From NCBI GenBank assembly GCA_052115395.1, contig JBFRGO010000001.1: a stretch of 64,000 nucleotides of DNA; one strand, 5' to 3'. The stretch comes from Noviluteimonas sp052115395. Lineage in GTDB: Bacteria > Pseudomonadota > Gammaproteobacteria > Xanthomonadales > Xanthomonadaceae. The notes beneath the pieces were generated by a model. It had not been told where the DNA came from, searched no databases, and was given only the letters and a program-made list of their open reading frames with translations. Position numbers and translations under genes: made by a program. How positions within the stretch are numbered: position 1 is the first letter of the stretch; every line of letters begins with the position of its first letter. Below are positions 23,907 through 32,471 of this stretch, piece after piece.

Positions 23907-25280
23907 ATGGCAGGTCCCACCCTCCAGTTCCTCGGTGCCGCCGGAACCGTCACGGGATCGCGTTACCTGCTCGAATCGGACGGTCGTCGATGGCTGGTCG
24001 ACTGCGGCCTTTTCCAGGGGTACAAGCAATTGCGGGAGCGGAACCGCGCCCCGTTTCCCGTACCGCCCGACACCATCGACGCGGTGGTGCTCACCCACGC
24101 GCACCTGGACCACTCGGGCTACTTGCCCGCCTTGGTGCGGGATGGTTTTCGTGGCCGCATCCATTGCACCGAAGCGACCCGCGACCTGTGCGGCCTGCTC
24201 CTGCGCGACAGCGCGCACCTGCTGGAGGAAGAGGCGAAATTCGCGCAAGCGAAAGGGTTCTCGCGACACGCCGCGCCGCTGCCGCTCTACACCAAGGCAG
24301 ATGCCGAGGCCGCCCTGCGCCGCCTGACACCCCATCCATTCGATCATGCGCTCGATCTCGGCGGCGGCGTCGCACGCTTTGTTCGCGCCGGCCATCTACT
24401 GGGGGCCGCACAAGTCCGGATGGAGGTGGCGGGCACCTCCATCCATTTCACGGGCGACCTGGGCCGGCCCCACGACATCCTGATGCGTCCGCCGCGCCCC
24501 TTCGACGGCGCGGACCTTCTGGTCTGCGAAAGCACCTACGGAAATCGCAGCCACCCCGTAGTCGATCCTGACGTGGAACTGGGCGCCGTGATTCGTCGCG
24601 TCGCCGCACGGGGTGGCGTGATCATCGTGCCCGCGTTCGCCATCGGGCGCGCGCAGGGCGTGCTGCTCCAGATCGCGCGCCTGCGCGCGCGTGGCGAAGT
24701 GCCGCCGATCCCGGTCTTCCTCAATAGCCCGATGGCAATCGACGCCACCGACATCTACCTTCGCCACCGAACCGAGCACATCGCGTCGGAAGATGAGTGC
24801 CGAGCGATGTACGCGCTCGCCACGATGGTCAGAACCTCCGAGGAATCCAAGGCGCTGAATCGTAGACACGGTCCGATGATCATCCTCTCTGCCAGCGGCA
24901 TGCTCACGGGCGGCCGGGTGCTGCACCACGTGGAGGCGTTCGGGGAGGACGCGCGCAACGCGATCGTGCTATCGGGCTTCCAGGCCGGCGGCACCCGTGG
25001 CGCGGCGCTCGTGGCTGGTTCGCGGCAACTACGGATGTTCGGGCGCGATGTCCGCATCGCCGCGGAAGTCGTCGCGCTGCAGTCGTTTTCCGGCCATGCG
25101 GACGGAGACGAGATCATGCGATGGCTTCGAACCGCGGCTACCCCGCCGCGCATGACCTTCATCACGCACGGAGAACCCGATGCCGCCGACACGCTGCGCG
25201 CGCGCATCAAGCACGAACTCGGCTGGCAGGCGCGCGTTCCCGAGCAACTGGAAGCGGTGTCCCTTTCGACACGGGTGTAG
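23907..25280 (+). CDS. MBL-fold/beta-CASP RNase-like protein
   Basis: This 457-residue metallo-beta-lactamase-fold protein has a beta-CASP insert, the class of RNA 3'-end-processing nucleases and related exonucleases. Motifs are LTHAHLDHSG (metal-binding HxHxDH), the later His in RAGHLLG, Asp in HFTGDLG, CESTYGNR, the beta-CASP strand with IIVPAFAIGRAQ, SASGMLTGGR, and the C-terminal SGHADGDE and ITHGEP. Start at 23907 has GGGAG. The family has soluble cytosolic enzymes; an RNA target is inferred. Its place among FNR-box genes suggests expression at low oxygen. Confidence 0.85.
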   Translation: MAGPTLQFLGAAGTVTGSRYLLESDGRRWLVDCGLFQGYKQLRERNRAPFPVPPDTIDAVVLTHAHLDHSGYLPALVRDGFRGRIHCTEATRDLCGLLLRDSAHLLEEEAKFAQAKGFSRHAAPLPLYTKADAEAALRRLTPHPFDHALDLGGGVARFVRAGHLLGAAQVRMEVAGTSIHFTGDLGRPHDILMRPPRPFDGADLLVCESTYGNRSHPVVDPDVELGAVIRRVAARGGVIIVPAFAIGRAQGVLLQIARLRARGEVPPIPVFLNSPMAIDATDIYLRHRTEHIASEDECRAMYALATMVRTSEESKALNRRHGPMIILSASGMLTGGRVLHHVEAFGEDARNAIVLSGFQAGGTRGAALVAGSRQLRMFGRDVRIAAEVVALQSFSGHADGDEIMRWLRTAATPPRMTFITHGEPDAADTLRARIKHELGWQARVPEQLEAVSLSTRV

Positions 25281-25288
25281 ACGGGCCC

Positions 25289-27613
25289 TTACACCCGCGG
25301 CGGATCGGTTTCCCGCTGCCAATGTCGCTGCCCGGCAACCTCGATGAAGGCACGGATCGCAGCGCGCGCATCCTTCGCGACGATCACGCCGGGATCCGGG
25401 GCGCCGTCGGGCAACGCATCGGGGATGCCGGCCGACGCCAGCAACGCATCGCCATCGCCAAGCACCAGCAGCGTCTTGCAATGACGGTACTGTTCCTTGA
25501 GATAGTCGAGCGTGCGCGCATCCATGCGCACCTCGCCCATGCGGCCCGTGCCATCGGGAACGATCATGCCGTCGAACAGCACGCCGGGTTCGTTCTCGAG
25601 CGAGACTTCGGCATCGAGCATCGCGCCCGCATCGGTCTTGCACGGGCCGATGCGCACGCCCATCAGGCGCGGCACTGCGCCGGCGTCGAGCAACGCGCGT
25701 TGCACGGCCTCGACAGCCTTGCCGTCGACGCCGTCGGCGACGAGGATCGCGAACTTGCGCGAGGGCACGCCGGGTTCGCCGGGACGCGCCATCATCGAAA
25801 GCGCGGGCGAGGTTTTCACTTCGGCCTTCGGTACGCGTGCGATGGCGCGCGGCAACGCCTCCGGTAGCGCCATGCCGAGCCCGTCGGCGACCTTCGCGGC
25901 GAGATCGCGCGAGACGTTCACCAATCCGGCGAGCATGCGCGCTCGCACCGCGGGCACCGTCACCTTGCTCAGTTCGAACCGGAAAGCGCCTGCGATGTGC
26001 GCCTGCTCTTCCGGCGTCTGGCTGTTGAAGAACAACGTCGCCTGGTTGTAGTGCTCGGCGAACTTCTCCGGATGGCCGCGCAACTCGTCCTGCTTCACCG
26101 GCTCGGGGAAGGACACGAAGCCCGCGGCGCCGGCCTGGAACGGGCAGCCGCCGCCGAGGCTGTTGGGCTCATACGACACGCGGCCACGATGGATCGCCTG
26201 CCGATGCATGCCGTCGCGCTGGTTGTTGTGCACCGGCGCGATCGGCGCGTTGATCGGGAGCTCGTGGAAGTTCGGGCCGCCAAGGCGCGTGATCTGCGTG
26301 TCGACGTAGGAATGGATGCGGCCGGCGAGCAGCGGATCGTTCGTGAAGTCGATGCCCGGCACGACATGCGCCGTGCAGAATGCGACCTGCTCGGTTTCGG
26401 CGAAGAAGTTGTCGGGATTGCGGTTGAGTACCATGCGGCCGATCGGCTGCACCGGCACCAATTCTTCCGGCACGAGCTTGGTCGCGTCGAGGATGTCGAA
26501 CGAATAACGCGCCGCATCTTCTTCGGTGAACACCTGCACGCCCAGTTCGTACTCCGGATATGCGCCCGCTTCGATCGCCTCCCAGAGATCGCGGCGATGG
26601 AAGTCCGGGTCCGCGCCGGAGATCTTGACGGCCTCTTCCCACGCAAGCGCATGCGTGCCGAGCTTCGGCGTCCAGTGGAACTTGCACAGGACCGCTTCGC
26701 CCTGCGCATTGACCAGGCGGAAGGTGTGCACGCCGAAGCCCTGCATCATGCGATAGGAGCGCGGGATGCCGCGATCGGACATCACCCACATCAGCATGTG
26801 CGTGCTCTCGGGCATGAGCGACACGAAATCCCAGAACGTGTCGTGCGCCGAGGCCGCCTGCGGCATCGCATTGTGCGGCTCGGGCTTCACCGCATGCACC
26901 AGGTCGGGGAACTTCATCGCGTCCTGGATGAAGAACACGGGGATGTTGTTGCCCACCAGGTCCCAGTTGCCTTCATCGGTGTAGAACTTCACGGCGAAGC
27001 CGCGCACGTCGCGCGCGGTGTCTTTCGAACCGCGTTCGCCCGCCACGGTGGAGAAGCGCACGAAGACCGGCGTGATCTTTCCCTTGGCCTGAAACGGCGC
27101 GGCGCGGGTGATGTCGGTCAGCGGCGCATAGCATTCGAAGAAGCCGTGCGCGCCGCTGCCGCGCGCATGCACGATGCGCTCGGGGATGCGCTCGTGGTCG
27201 AAGTGCGTGATCTTCTCGCGCAGGATGAAGTCTTTCAGCAGCGCAGGGCCGCGCAATCCCGCCTTGAGCGAATGCTGGTTGTCGGACACCGGAACGCCGT
27301 GGTTGGTCGTCAGGCGTTGCGCGGTGGCGTCGGTGCGCACCGGATCGAGCGGGCCGACCGCAACGGGTTCACCGCTGGCTGCGCGCGTGCCGAGCTTGTC
27401 GGAGTGATTGACTTCGCTCAGCGTGCTTGCGCCGACATCGTCGCCGGGGGCTTCGACGCCCTCGCCTTCCTGTGGCGCGTGCGCGTTGTCGTAGCCGTAT
27501 TCGAGCGATTTGTTCGCGTTGAACGGCATGGCTTCGGACATCGCATCGACATCGGCCGCCTGTTGGGCGATGCGGGAAGCGGGCGTGGACGACGGCGGCT
27601 TGCGACGGGCCAT
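25289..27613 (-). CDS. katE: Large-subunit catalase (HPII type)
   Basis: This is a 774-residue clade-2 catalase, which breaks hydrogen peroxide into water and oxygen with heme. The active-site His is in RIVHARGSGAHGFFE, the Asn region in NNIPVFFIQDAMKFPD, and the proximal Tyr in RIHSYVDTQITRLG. The C-terminal about 150 residues form the flavodoxin-like domain seen only in large catalases (KFAILVADGVDG onward). Length fits KatE (about 750). The ATG at 27613 has GAGG 8 bases upstream. It is convergent with the beta-CASP gene (8-base gap) and has no FNR-type box, so its control is probably separate. Confidence 0.95.
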   Translation of the reverse strand: MARRKPPSSTPASRIAQQAADVDAMSEAMPFNANKSLEYGYDNAHAPQEGEGVEAPGDDVGASTLSEVNHSDKLGTRAASGEPVAVGPLDPVRTDATAQRLTTNHGVPVSDNQHSLKAGLRGPALLKDFILREKITHFDHERIPERIVHARGSGAHGFFECYAPLTDITRAAPFQAKGKITPVFVRFSTVAGERGSKDTARDVRGFAVKFYTDEGNWDLVGNNIPVFFIQDAMKFPDLVHAVKPEPHNAMPQAASAHDTFWDFVSLMPESTHMLMWVMSDRGIPRSYRMMQGFGVHTFRLVNAQGEAVLCKFHWTPKLGTHALAWEEAVKISGADPDFHRRDLWEAIEAGAYPEYELGVQVFTEEDAARYSFDILDATKLVPEELVPVQPIGRMVLNRNPDNFFAETEQVAFCTAHVVPGIDFTNDPLLAGRIHSYVDTQITRLGGPNFHELPINAPIAPVHNNQRDGMHRQAIHRGRVSYEPNSLGGGCPFQAGAAGFVSFPEPVKQDELRGHPEKFAEHYNQATLFFNSQTPEEQAHIAGAFRFELSKVTVPAVRARMLAGLVNVSRDLAAKVADGLGMALPEALPRAIARVPKAEVKTSPALSMMARPGEPGVPSRKFAILVADGVDGKAVEAVQRALLDAGAVPRLMGVRIGPCKTDAGAMLDAEVSLENEPGVLFDGMIVPDGTGRMGEVRMDARTLDYLKEQYRHCKTLLVLGDGDALLASAGIPDALPDGAPDPGVIVAKDARAAIRAFIEVAGQRHWQRETDPPRV

Positions 27614-27881
27614 GGGAAACACCTCGATGCGTGGATCGATTACTTCTACGCATCGCGCGGTGACACCTGCATGAGGTGCGCTTCCAACTGCCGCTCGATG
27701 ATGCGATCACCGTCCTGTCATCCCCATCCGCCTACTGTGCGTTGGCACCTGGAAACACGGATGTCTTCCGGCGGCACTCACCGACTTGCCTCCTCGCCTT
27801 TGAGCCCCAGGCCTGCTTCGCAGGCAAATTTTGGCGATGGCCAACAATCGATCCCAATCGGATCCTTCCAAGGTGAGACAC

Positions 27882-28088
27882 ATGAACAATTCCAACAGCA
27901 CCGATACCAACAAGACCGCCAGCCCGACGCAGACGCCGCCGGTCACGAAGGTCGAGAACCCGAGCGACGGCAAGACGGCGAAGGTCGAAGACCCCAAGCC
28001 GAGCCCGGAAACGGACACCGACCGCAAGGCGTCCGGCGACCAGAAGCCGGCGTCGACGGATGATTCGGCGGGCAAGTCCCTCCGTTAA
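27882..28088 (+). CDS. Small disordered Lys/Pro/Asp/Thr-rich protein
   Basis: This 68-residue product is read from the ATG at 27882 with AAGGTGAG as ribosome site. It is nearly all polar: Asn/Ser/Thr at the start, then alternating Lys-Pro-Asp/Glu segments. It is therefore predicted to be intrinsically disordered and highly soluble. There is no signal peptide and no known family. A terminator follows at once, which supports a single-gene unit. A stress-protectant role is only a guess. Confidence 0.55.
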   Translation: MNNSNSTDTNKTASPTQTPPVTKVENPSDGKTAKVEDPKPSPETDTDRKASGDQKPASTDDSAGKSLR

Positions 28089-28114
28089 TCCCGGCTGTCA
28101 GGTTTGAACAAAGA

Positions 28115-28140
28115 GCCCGCACGCGTTGCGGGCTTTTTGT
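28115..28140 (+). terminator. Rho-independent terminator
   Basis: GCCCGCA-CGCGT-TGCGGGC (28115-28133) is followed by TTTTTGT. It lies 26 bases after the small disordered gene and before the convergent gene at 28153. The hairpin is identical to that at 5962. Confidence 0.8.
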
Positions 28141-28152
28141 TTGTGCGTGGCG

Positions 28153-28365
28153 TCAGAGGATGGCGGGACTGATCGCAGCCGCCTGCGCGCGCAGGTTTTC
28201 CAGCTTGACGCGGGCCTGGACCGTCATCCGCGGGCCGTTCGCGCCCGGCTCCAGCAGCCCCATTTCGATCAGTTCCCGGGCGGCTTCGTCGCCGGGGACG
28301 ATCCCCTGTTCCAAGGCCTCCAGGATGAGGAGGAACTCTGCCCGCAGATAGGGAGATTCGGTCAT
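28153..28365 (-). CDS. Hypothetical protein (70 aa)
   Basis: The frame from ATG 28365 gives a 70-residue helical protein (YLRAEFLLILEALEQGIVPGDEAARELIEMGLLE, described here in part) with a shape like a small winged-helix or DNA-binding subunit: helix, Glu-rich turn, Leu-rich helix, Gly-Asn turn, then MTVQARVKLENL. No clear ribosome site and no family match. It converges on the terminator at 28115. Confidence 0.4.
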   Translation of the reverse strand: MTESPYLRAEFLLILEALEQGIVPGDEAARELIEMGLLEPGANGPRMTVQARVKLENLRAQAAAISPAIL

Positions 28366-28519
28366 TTGCGTGTACCAGGAGCAACCAATCCTGATGACGA
28401 TTGCACCAAGCAAAAGATGAACGGAACTTCACGGCGCCACCGTCGGGCATGCGACGGAGTGAAGCCACCTCGACAGTCCGCTGGTTAAGCTTCGCGATTC
28501 AAGACACGTTTCCCACGCC

Positions 28520-30424
28520 ATGAATCCGCGCGATCTGCACCGCGTCCTCGAACACCTCCCCGGCAACGTGGTGCTTCTCCGGGCGGTCCCTGGGTTTCCC
28601 GTGGTCGCGATGAACGCGACCCTGCGGTCGCTGCTGGCCGACCCCGACACTGCCATCGGCCGCCCGGTGTTCGAATTGTTTCCCGACGCGCCCGATTCGC
28701 CGGGGAGCGTCGCGGCCCTGACCGCTTCGTTCGAACGCGTGATCCGCGCGCGCAAGGCCGAACACCACGAGCAACGGTTCGACGTCGCCGATCCATCGAG
28801 CGGGCGGTTCCGGGAACGCCATTGGTCCGCGACCAACAGCCCGGTCCTCGACGACGCGGGCGAAGTCGAATTCATCCTGCACCAGTCCGAGGAAGCCTCG
28901 ACGGAGCAACTGGACTCGGAGCGTCAGCGCCGCATCTACGAAGCGGCGCTCAACAACACGCCCGACTTCGTCTACATCTTCGGCACCGACCATCGCGCGA
29001 TCTACGCCAACGAAGCCCTGCTCAAGGTCTGGGGCGTCCAGGACGTGCGGGGCAAGACCTGGATCGACCTGGGCTACGAGCAGTGGCACGCGGACATGCA
29101 CGATCGCGAGATCGCCACGGTGATCCGGACGCGCGCGCCGATCCGCGGGGAAATCCCGTTCACCGGCACGAACGGACGCCGCATCTACGACTACATCTTC
29201 GCGCCGGTGTTCGATGCCGCGGGCAACGTGGTCGCCGTGGCCGGGACCACGCGCGATGTCACCGACCGCCAGGCCGCCGAGCAGGTGATGCGCGAACACG
29301 CGCAACGCCTCGCCGAAGCCGATCGCGCGAAGGACGAATTCCTCGCCACGTTGTCGCACGAATTGCGCAATCCGCTCGCCCCGCTTCGCAACGGCCTGGA
29401 GATCCTGCGACGCACGCCGCCGGGCGACGGCGCGCAGGTTCGCATCCATTCGATGATGGAGCGGCAGGTCGATCATCTCGTGCGCCTGGTCGACGATTTG
29501 ATGGAGGTCTCGCGGATCACGCGCGGCAACGTGTCGCTGCAGATGGAATCGGTGGATCTGCGCTCGGTGGTGGAGAGCGCGGTCGAGGCGGCCCGCCCGG
29601 CGATCGATGCAGGCGGCCATCGCCTGACGATCGATTTGCCGCAATCGCGCGTGACGCTGCTCGGCGACAGCGTTCGGCTGGCGCAGGTGCTGGTCAACCT
29701 GTTGAACAACGCGGCACGCTATTCCGAGCCCGGCGGCGACATCGCGCTGCGCGCGGTGGCCTCGGCGGACATGCTGTCGCTGTCGGTCAGCGACACGGGC
29801 ATGGGCATGGATCCTGCGGAGATCCCGCATCTGTTCGAAATGTTCACGCGCGGCGACCGCGTGCGTTCGTCGCACCAGGGCGGCCTCGGCATCGGCCTTG
29901 CGCTCGCCCGTCGCCTGGCCGTGCTGCACGGCGGTTCGCTCGATGCGCACAGCGAAGGGCTCGGCAAGGGAAGTGTTTTCAACCTGCGGTTGCCGCTGCA
30001 AGCCGATGCGCCCGACGATGCCTCCGGGTCGGGCGGGACAGATGCGATCAGGCTGTCGTTGCGCGTGCTGCTCGCCGACGACAACCAGGACGTCGGGAAC
30101 AGCCTGGCCGAAGCGTTGCGCCTGTTCGGTGCGCACGTGCATGTCGTCGACAATGGCATCGACGCGATCGCCGCCTTCGATCGGGTCGCGCCTTCGGTCG
30201 TGATCCTCGACATCGGCATGCCGCGCGTGACCGGATACGACGTCGCGCGTGCGTTGCGCTCGCGGGGCGTCGAGGTGCCGCTGATCGCGCTGACCGGCTG
30301 GGGCCAGCCGGCCGAGCGCAAGCGCGCCCTCGCCGCGGGGTTCGACCATCACCTCGTCAAACCCATCTCCCTGCCCGTGCTGCTGAAGTTGCTGGCGTCG
30401 CTGGAGACTGCGGACAGCACCTGA
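28520..30424 (+). CDS. PAS-PAS hybrid histidine kinase
   Basis: This 634-residue cytosolic sensor has a first PAS domain (about 5-125), a second PAS with a PAC tail (about 140-260; AALNNTPDFVYIFGTDH, VAVAGTTRDVTDRQ), HisKA (FLATLSHELRNPLAPLRNG), HATPase (NNAARYS, DTGMGM, GLGIGLAL) and a C-terminal receiver (ADDNQDVG, VILDIGMPRVTG, VKPIS). It stands alone, with no response regulator beside it. The kinase core is close to those of the KaiC-linked hybrids, so they may share a phosphorelay. The ribosome site is weak. Confidence 0.85.
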   Translation: MNPRDLHRVLEHLPGNVVLLRAVPGFPVVAMNATLRSLLADPDTAIGRPVFELFPDAPDSPGSVAALTASFERVIRARKAEHHEQRFDVADPSSGRFRERHWSATNSPVLDDAGEVEFILHQSEEASTEQLDSERQRRIYEAALNNTPDFVYIFGTDHRAIYANEALLKVWGVQDVRGKTWIDLGYEQWHADMHDREIATVIRTRAPIRGEIPFTGTNGRRIYDYIFAPVFDAAGNVVAVAGTTRDVTDRQAAEQVMREHAQRLAEADRAKDEFLATLSHELRNPLAPLRNGLEILRRTPPGDGAQVRIHSMMERQVDHLVRLVDDLMEVSRITRGNVSLQMESVDLRSVVESAVEAARPAIDAGGHRLTIDLPQSRVTLLGDSVRLAQVLVNLLNNAARYSEPGGDIALRAVASADMLSLSVSDTGMGMDPAEIPHLFEMFTRGDRVRSSHQGGLGIGLALARRLAVLHGGSLDAHSEGLGKGSVFNLRLPLQADAPDDASGSGGTDAIRLSLRVLLADDNQDVGNSLAEALRLFGAHVHVVDNGIDAIAAFDRVAPSVVILDIGMPRVTGYDVARALRSRGVEVPLIALTGWGQPAERKRALAAGFDHHLVKPISLPVLLKLLASLETADST

Positions 30425-30440
30425 TGCTTGGTACGCGCGG

Positions 30441-30824
30441 CTACGCTTCGTCGACGCCGTAACGCAACCAACGATCGGCGACGCCCGCATCGGAAAACGC
30501 GCGCGCATCGATCCCGGCCTCGCGGGCGAAGATCTCGCAGTATTCGAGATGATCCATGCCGGTGGGTTTGACGTGCGCGATGCGCAGCCCTTCGAGCCCG
30601 CGGCCCTTCATGCTCTGGACCAGCTTGCGCCAGTCGGCGATCGCCAACTCGTGGCCGACCAGCCGATCGCAGACGAACAGCCAGGCGGGGCGATGAGCTG
30701 CGATTTCCTCGACGATCCGTTCCCAGTAGGCGATCGTGTTCGCAAGCGTGCGCTCACCGACGACGGTGGCGATCAAGCCACCGCGGGAGCGCGAAAACAC
30801 GACGCTGTAGTCCGGGGTCGTCAC
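30441..30824 (-). CDS. STAS/SpoIIAA-like protein
   Basis: This 127-residue protein starts at GTG 30824. The pattern of a beta hairpin (DYSVVFSRSRGGLIATVVG), a long helix, PAWLFVCDRL strand, helix, and GLRIAHVKPTG strand fits the SpoIIAA/STAS-like fold. No Ser at the usual phosphorylation loop can be assigned with confidence. It is encoded just after the second KaiC-kinase pair and may be its last gene (24-base gap). It shares its plan with the protein at 40063. Confidence 0.5.
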   Translation of the reverse strand: MTTPDYSVVFSRSRGGLIATVVGERTLANTIAYWERIVEEIAAHRPAWLFVCDRLVGHELAIADWRKLVQSMKGRGLEGLRIAHVKPTGMDHLEYCEIFAREAGIDARAFSDAGVADRWLRYGVDEA

Positions 30825-30848
30825 ATCGACAGTATCGCCGGTCCAGCG

Positions 30849-32471
30849 TCATGCAGTCGAACGCTGGGCCCTGGCGCGATGCACCAGGTTCGCGCGCGTG
30901 GCTTCCAGCAGTGCAGACAGGCGCGCGACATCGGCGGGTTTGCGGAAGTGGTCGGAGAACCCCGCCGCGTAGGCCTGCGCCTTGTCCTGCGGCCCGGCCC
31001 AACCGGTGATGGCGATCAGCACCGCGCCGGCGTGGCGCGGGTCGGCCCGCAGGCGTCGTGCCAACTCGTAACCGTTCATGCCGGGCAAGCCGATGTCGAG
31101 CAAGCACACGTGCGGTTCGAAGTCCGCGGCCAGCGCCAGTGCCCGCGGGCCGTCGGAGGCGATGCGGAAATCCATGCCGAGCAATTCCAGCAGCATCGCG
31201 AGCGTGCGCGCCGCGTCTTCGTTGTCGTCCACGACGAGCACGCGCATGGCATCGCGGCCCAGGGGCCTGGGGGCGACGGCGAGCGTCTTCTCCTGCGCCT
31301 CGAGCGCACTGGTGGAATCGGCGACGCGAGGCAGGTGCACGATCACGCGCGTGCCTGCGTCGGCGCCCTGGCTGTCCACTTCGACGCGGCCCTCGTGCAT
31401 TTCCACCAACTGCTTCACCAGCGCCAGGCCGATGCCGAGCCCGTCCTGCAGGCGATTGCGATCGCGTCGTCCCTGCGTAAAGAGTTCGAAGACATGCGGA
31501 AGAACGGTCGAATCGATGCCGATGCCGTCATCCCGGATCTCGACGATCGCCGAATCCCCATCGGCGCGCGCACTCACCCAGATGCAGCCGCCGGGATGAC
31601 CGTACTTCGCCGCGTTGTTGAGCAGGTTGCCGAAGACCTGGGTCAAGCGCACCGAATCGGCGTCGACGACCAGCGGGTGGTCGGACATCTCCACGTGCAA
31701 GGTGATGCAACCGGCTTCGACCAGGGGCGCGCTCAGCTCCAATGCGCTGCGCAAGGCGTGGCGCAGGTCGATCGCGCGGCGGCGCAGTTCGATGCGTCCA
31801 CGCGAGACGCGCGAGGCTTCCATCAAGTCGTCCATCAGGCGGACCATGTGGTCGACCTGGCGGCTCATCGTGGCGTGCAGAGCCTTGCGGCGCGGCGCGT
31901 CGGCCTCTTCCATCGCCAACACGTGCAAGGCATTGCGGATCGGCGCGAGCGGATTGCGCAATTCGTGCGCGAGCATCGCGAGGAATTCGTTCTTGCGGCG
32001 CACCGCATCGGCCTCGGCATCGCGCGCACGTTCGAGCGCATCGAGATGGTCGCGGATCTCGTACTGGCGCGCGCGTGCCCGCAATGAAGTGCGCAACGCA
32101 CTGAGCAACGCCGACACGCGCAGCGGACGCTCGAGCAAGGTCACGTTGCCCAGCGCGGCCACCGCATCACCGACCGCGAGCGAGTCCGCGCCGCGCCCGG
32201 TCAGGATCAGCACGGGCAAGTCGGACCAGGCGCCCTGGTCTTCGAGCACCTGGGCGATCGCGGCGTGGACGCCGTCGTTCTTCAGCAGTTCCTCGCCCAC
32301 CAGGACGGCACCCGCGCCCAGCGCCAACTCCTCGCTCAGTTCGACGGCGCTGCGGCAGACATGGCACGTCAGCCCGTTGTCTTCGAGGATGCCGCACGTG
32401 AGGTCGGCGTCGCGGGCGGTGGGCAGCAACAGCAGCACGCGCAGGCTCGCGCCTGGTGCGGATGCGTTCAT
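30849..32471 (-). CDS. Hybrid histidine kinase with receiver-like N-terminus (second KaiC module)
   Basis: The 540-residue kinase is paralogous to that at 8419. Its ATG overlaps the KaiC stop by ATGA (32468-32471). N-terminal receiver-like domain (about 10-130: LRVLLLLPTARDADL to LLERPLRVS) lacks the Asp. HisKA has His169 (FLAMLAHELRNPL), and HATPase has NNAAKYG, DDGIGI and GLGIGLAL. The C-terminal receiver has CLLDIGLPGMNG and Lys in RKPAD. It is cytosolic. Direct coupling to a KaiC-like ATPase suggests that the ATPase is its input. Confidence 0.85.
   Translation of the reverse strand: MNASAPGASLRVLLLLPTARDADLTCGILEDNGLTCHVCRSAVELSEELALGAGAVLVGEELLKNDGVHAAIAQVLEDQGAWSDLPVLILTGRGADSLAVGDAVAALGNVTLLERPLRVSALLSALRTSLRARARQYEIRDHLDALERARDAEADAVRRKNEFLAMLAHELRNPLAPIRNALHVLAMEEADAPRRKALHATMSRQVDHMVRLMDDLMEASRVSRGRIELRRRAIDLRHALRSALELSAPLVEAGCITLHVEMSDHPLVVDADSVRLTQVFGNLLNNAAKYGHPGGCIWVSARADGDSAIVEIRDDGIGIDSTVLPHVFELFTQGRRDRNRLQDGLGIGLALVKQLVEMHEGRVEVDSQGADAGTRVIVHLPRVADSTSALEAQEKTLAVAPRPLGRDAMRVLVVDDNEDAARTLAMLLELLGMDFRIASDGPRALALAADFEPHVCLLDIGLPGMNGYELARRLRADPRHAGAVLIAITGWAGPQDKAQAYAAGFSDHFRKPADVARLSALLEATRANLVHRARAQRSTA

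Noticed and set aside
25997..28063. Plus-strand 688-residue ORF
   Set aside because: It is a shadow of katE on the other strand with His/Arg-rich translation and no domain.
27707..28075. Minus-strand ORF over the small disordered gene
   Set aside because: The plus-strand frame has a ribosome site and a terminator; the minus frame has neither.
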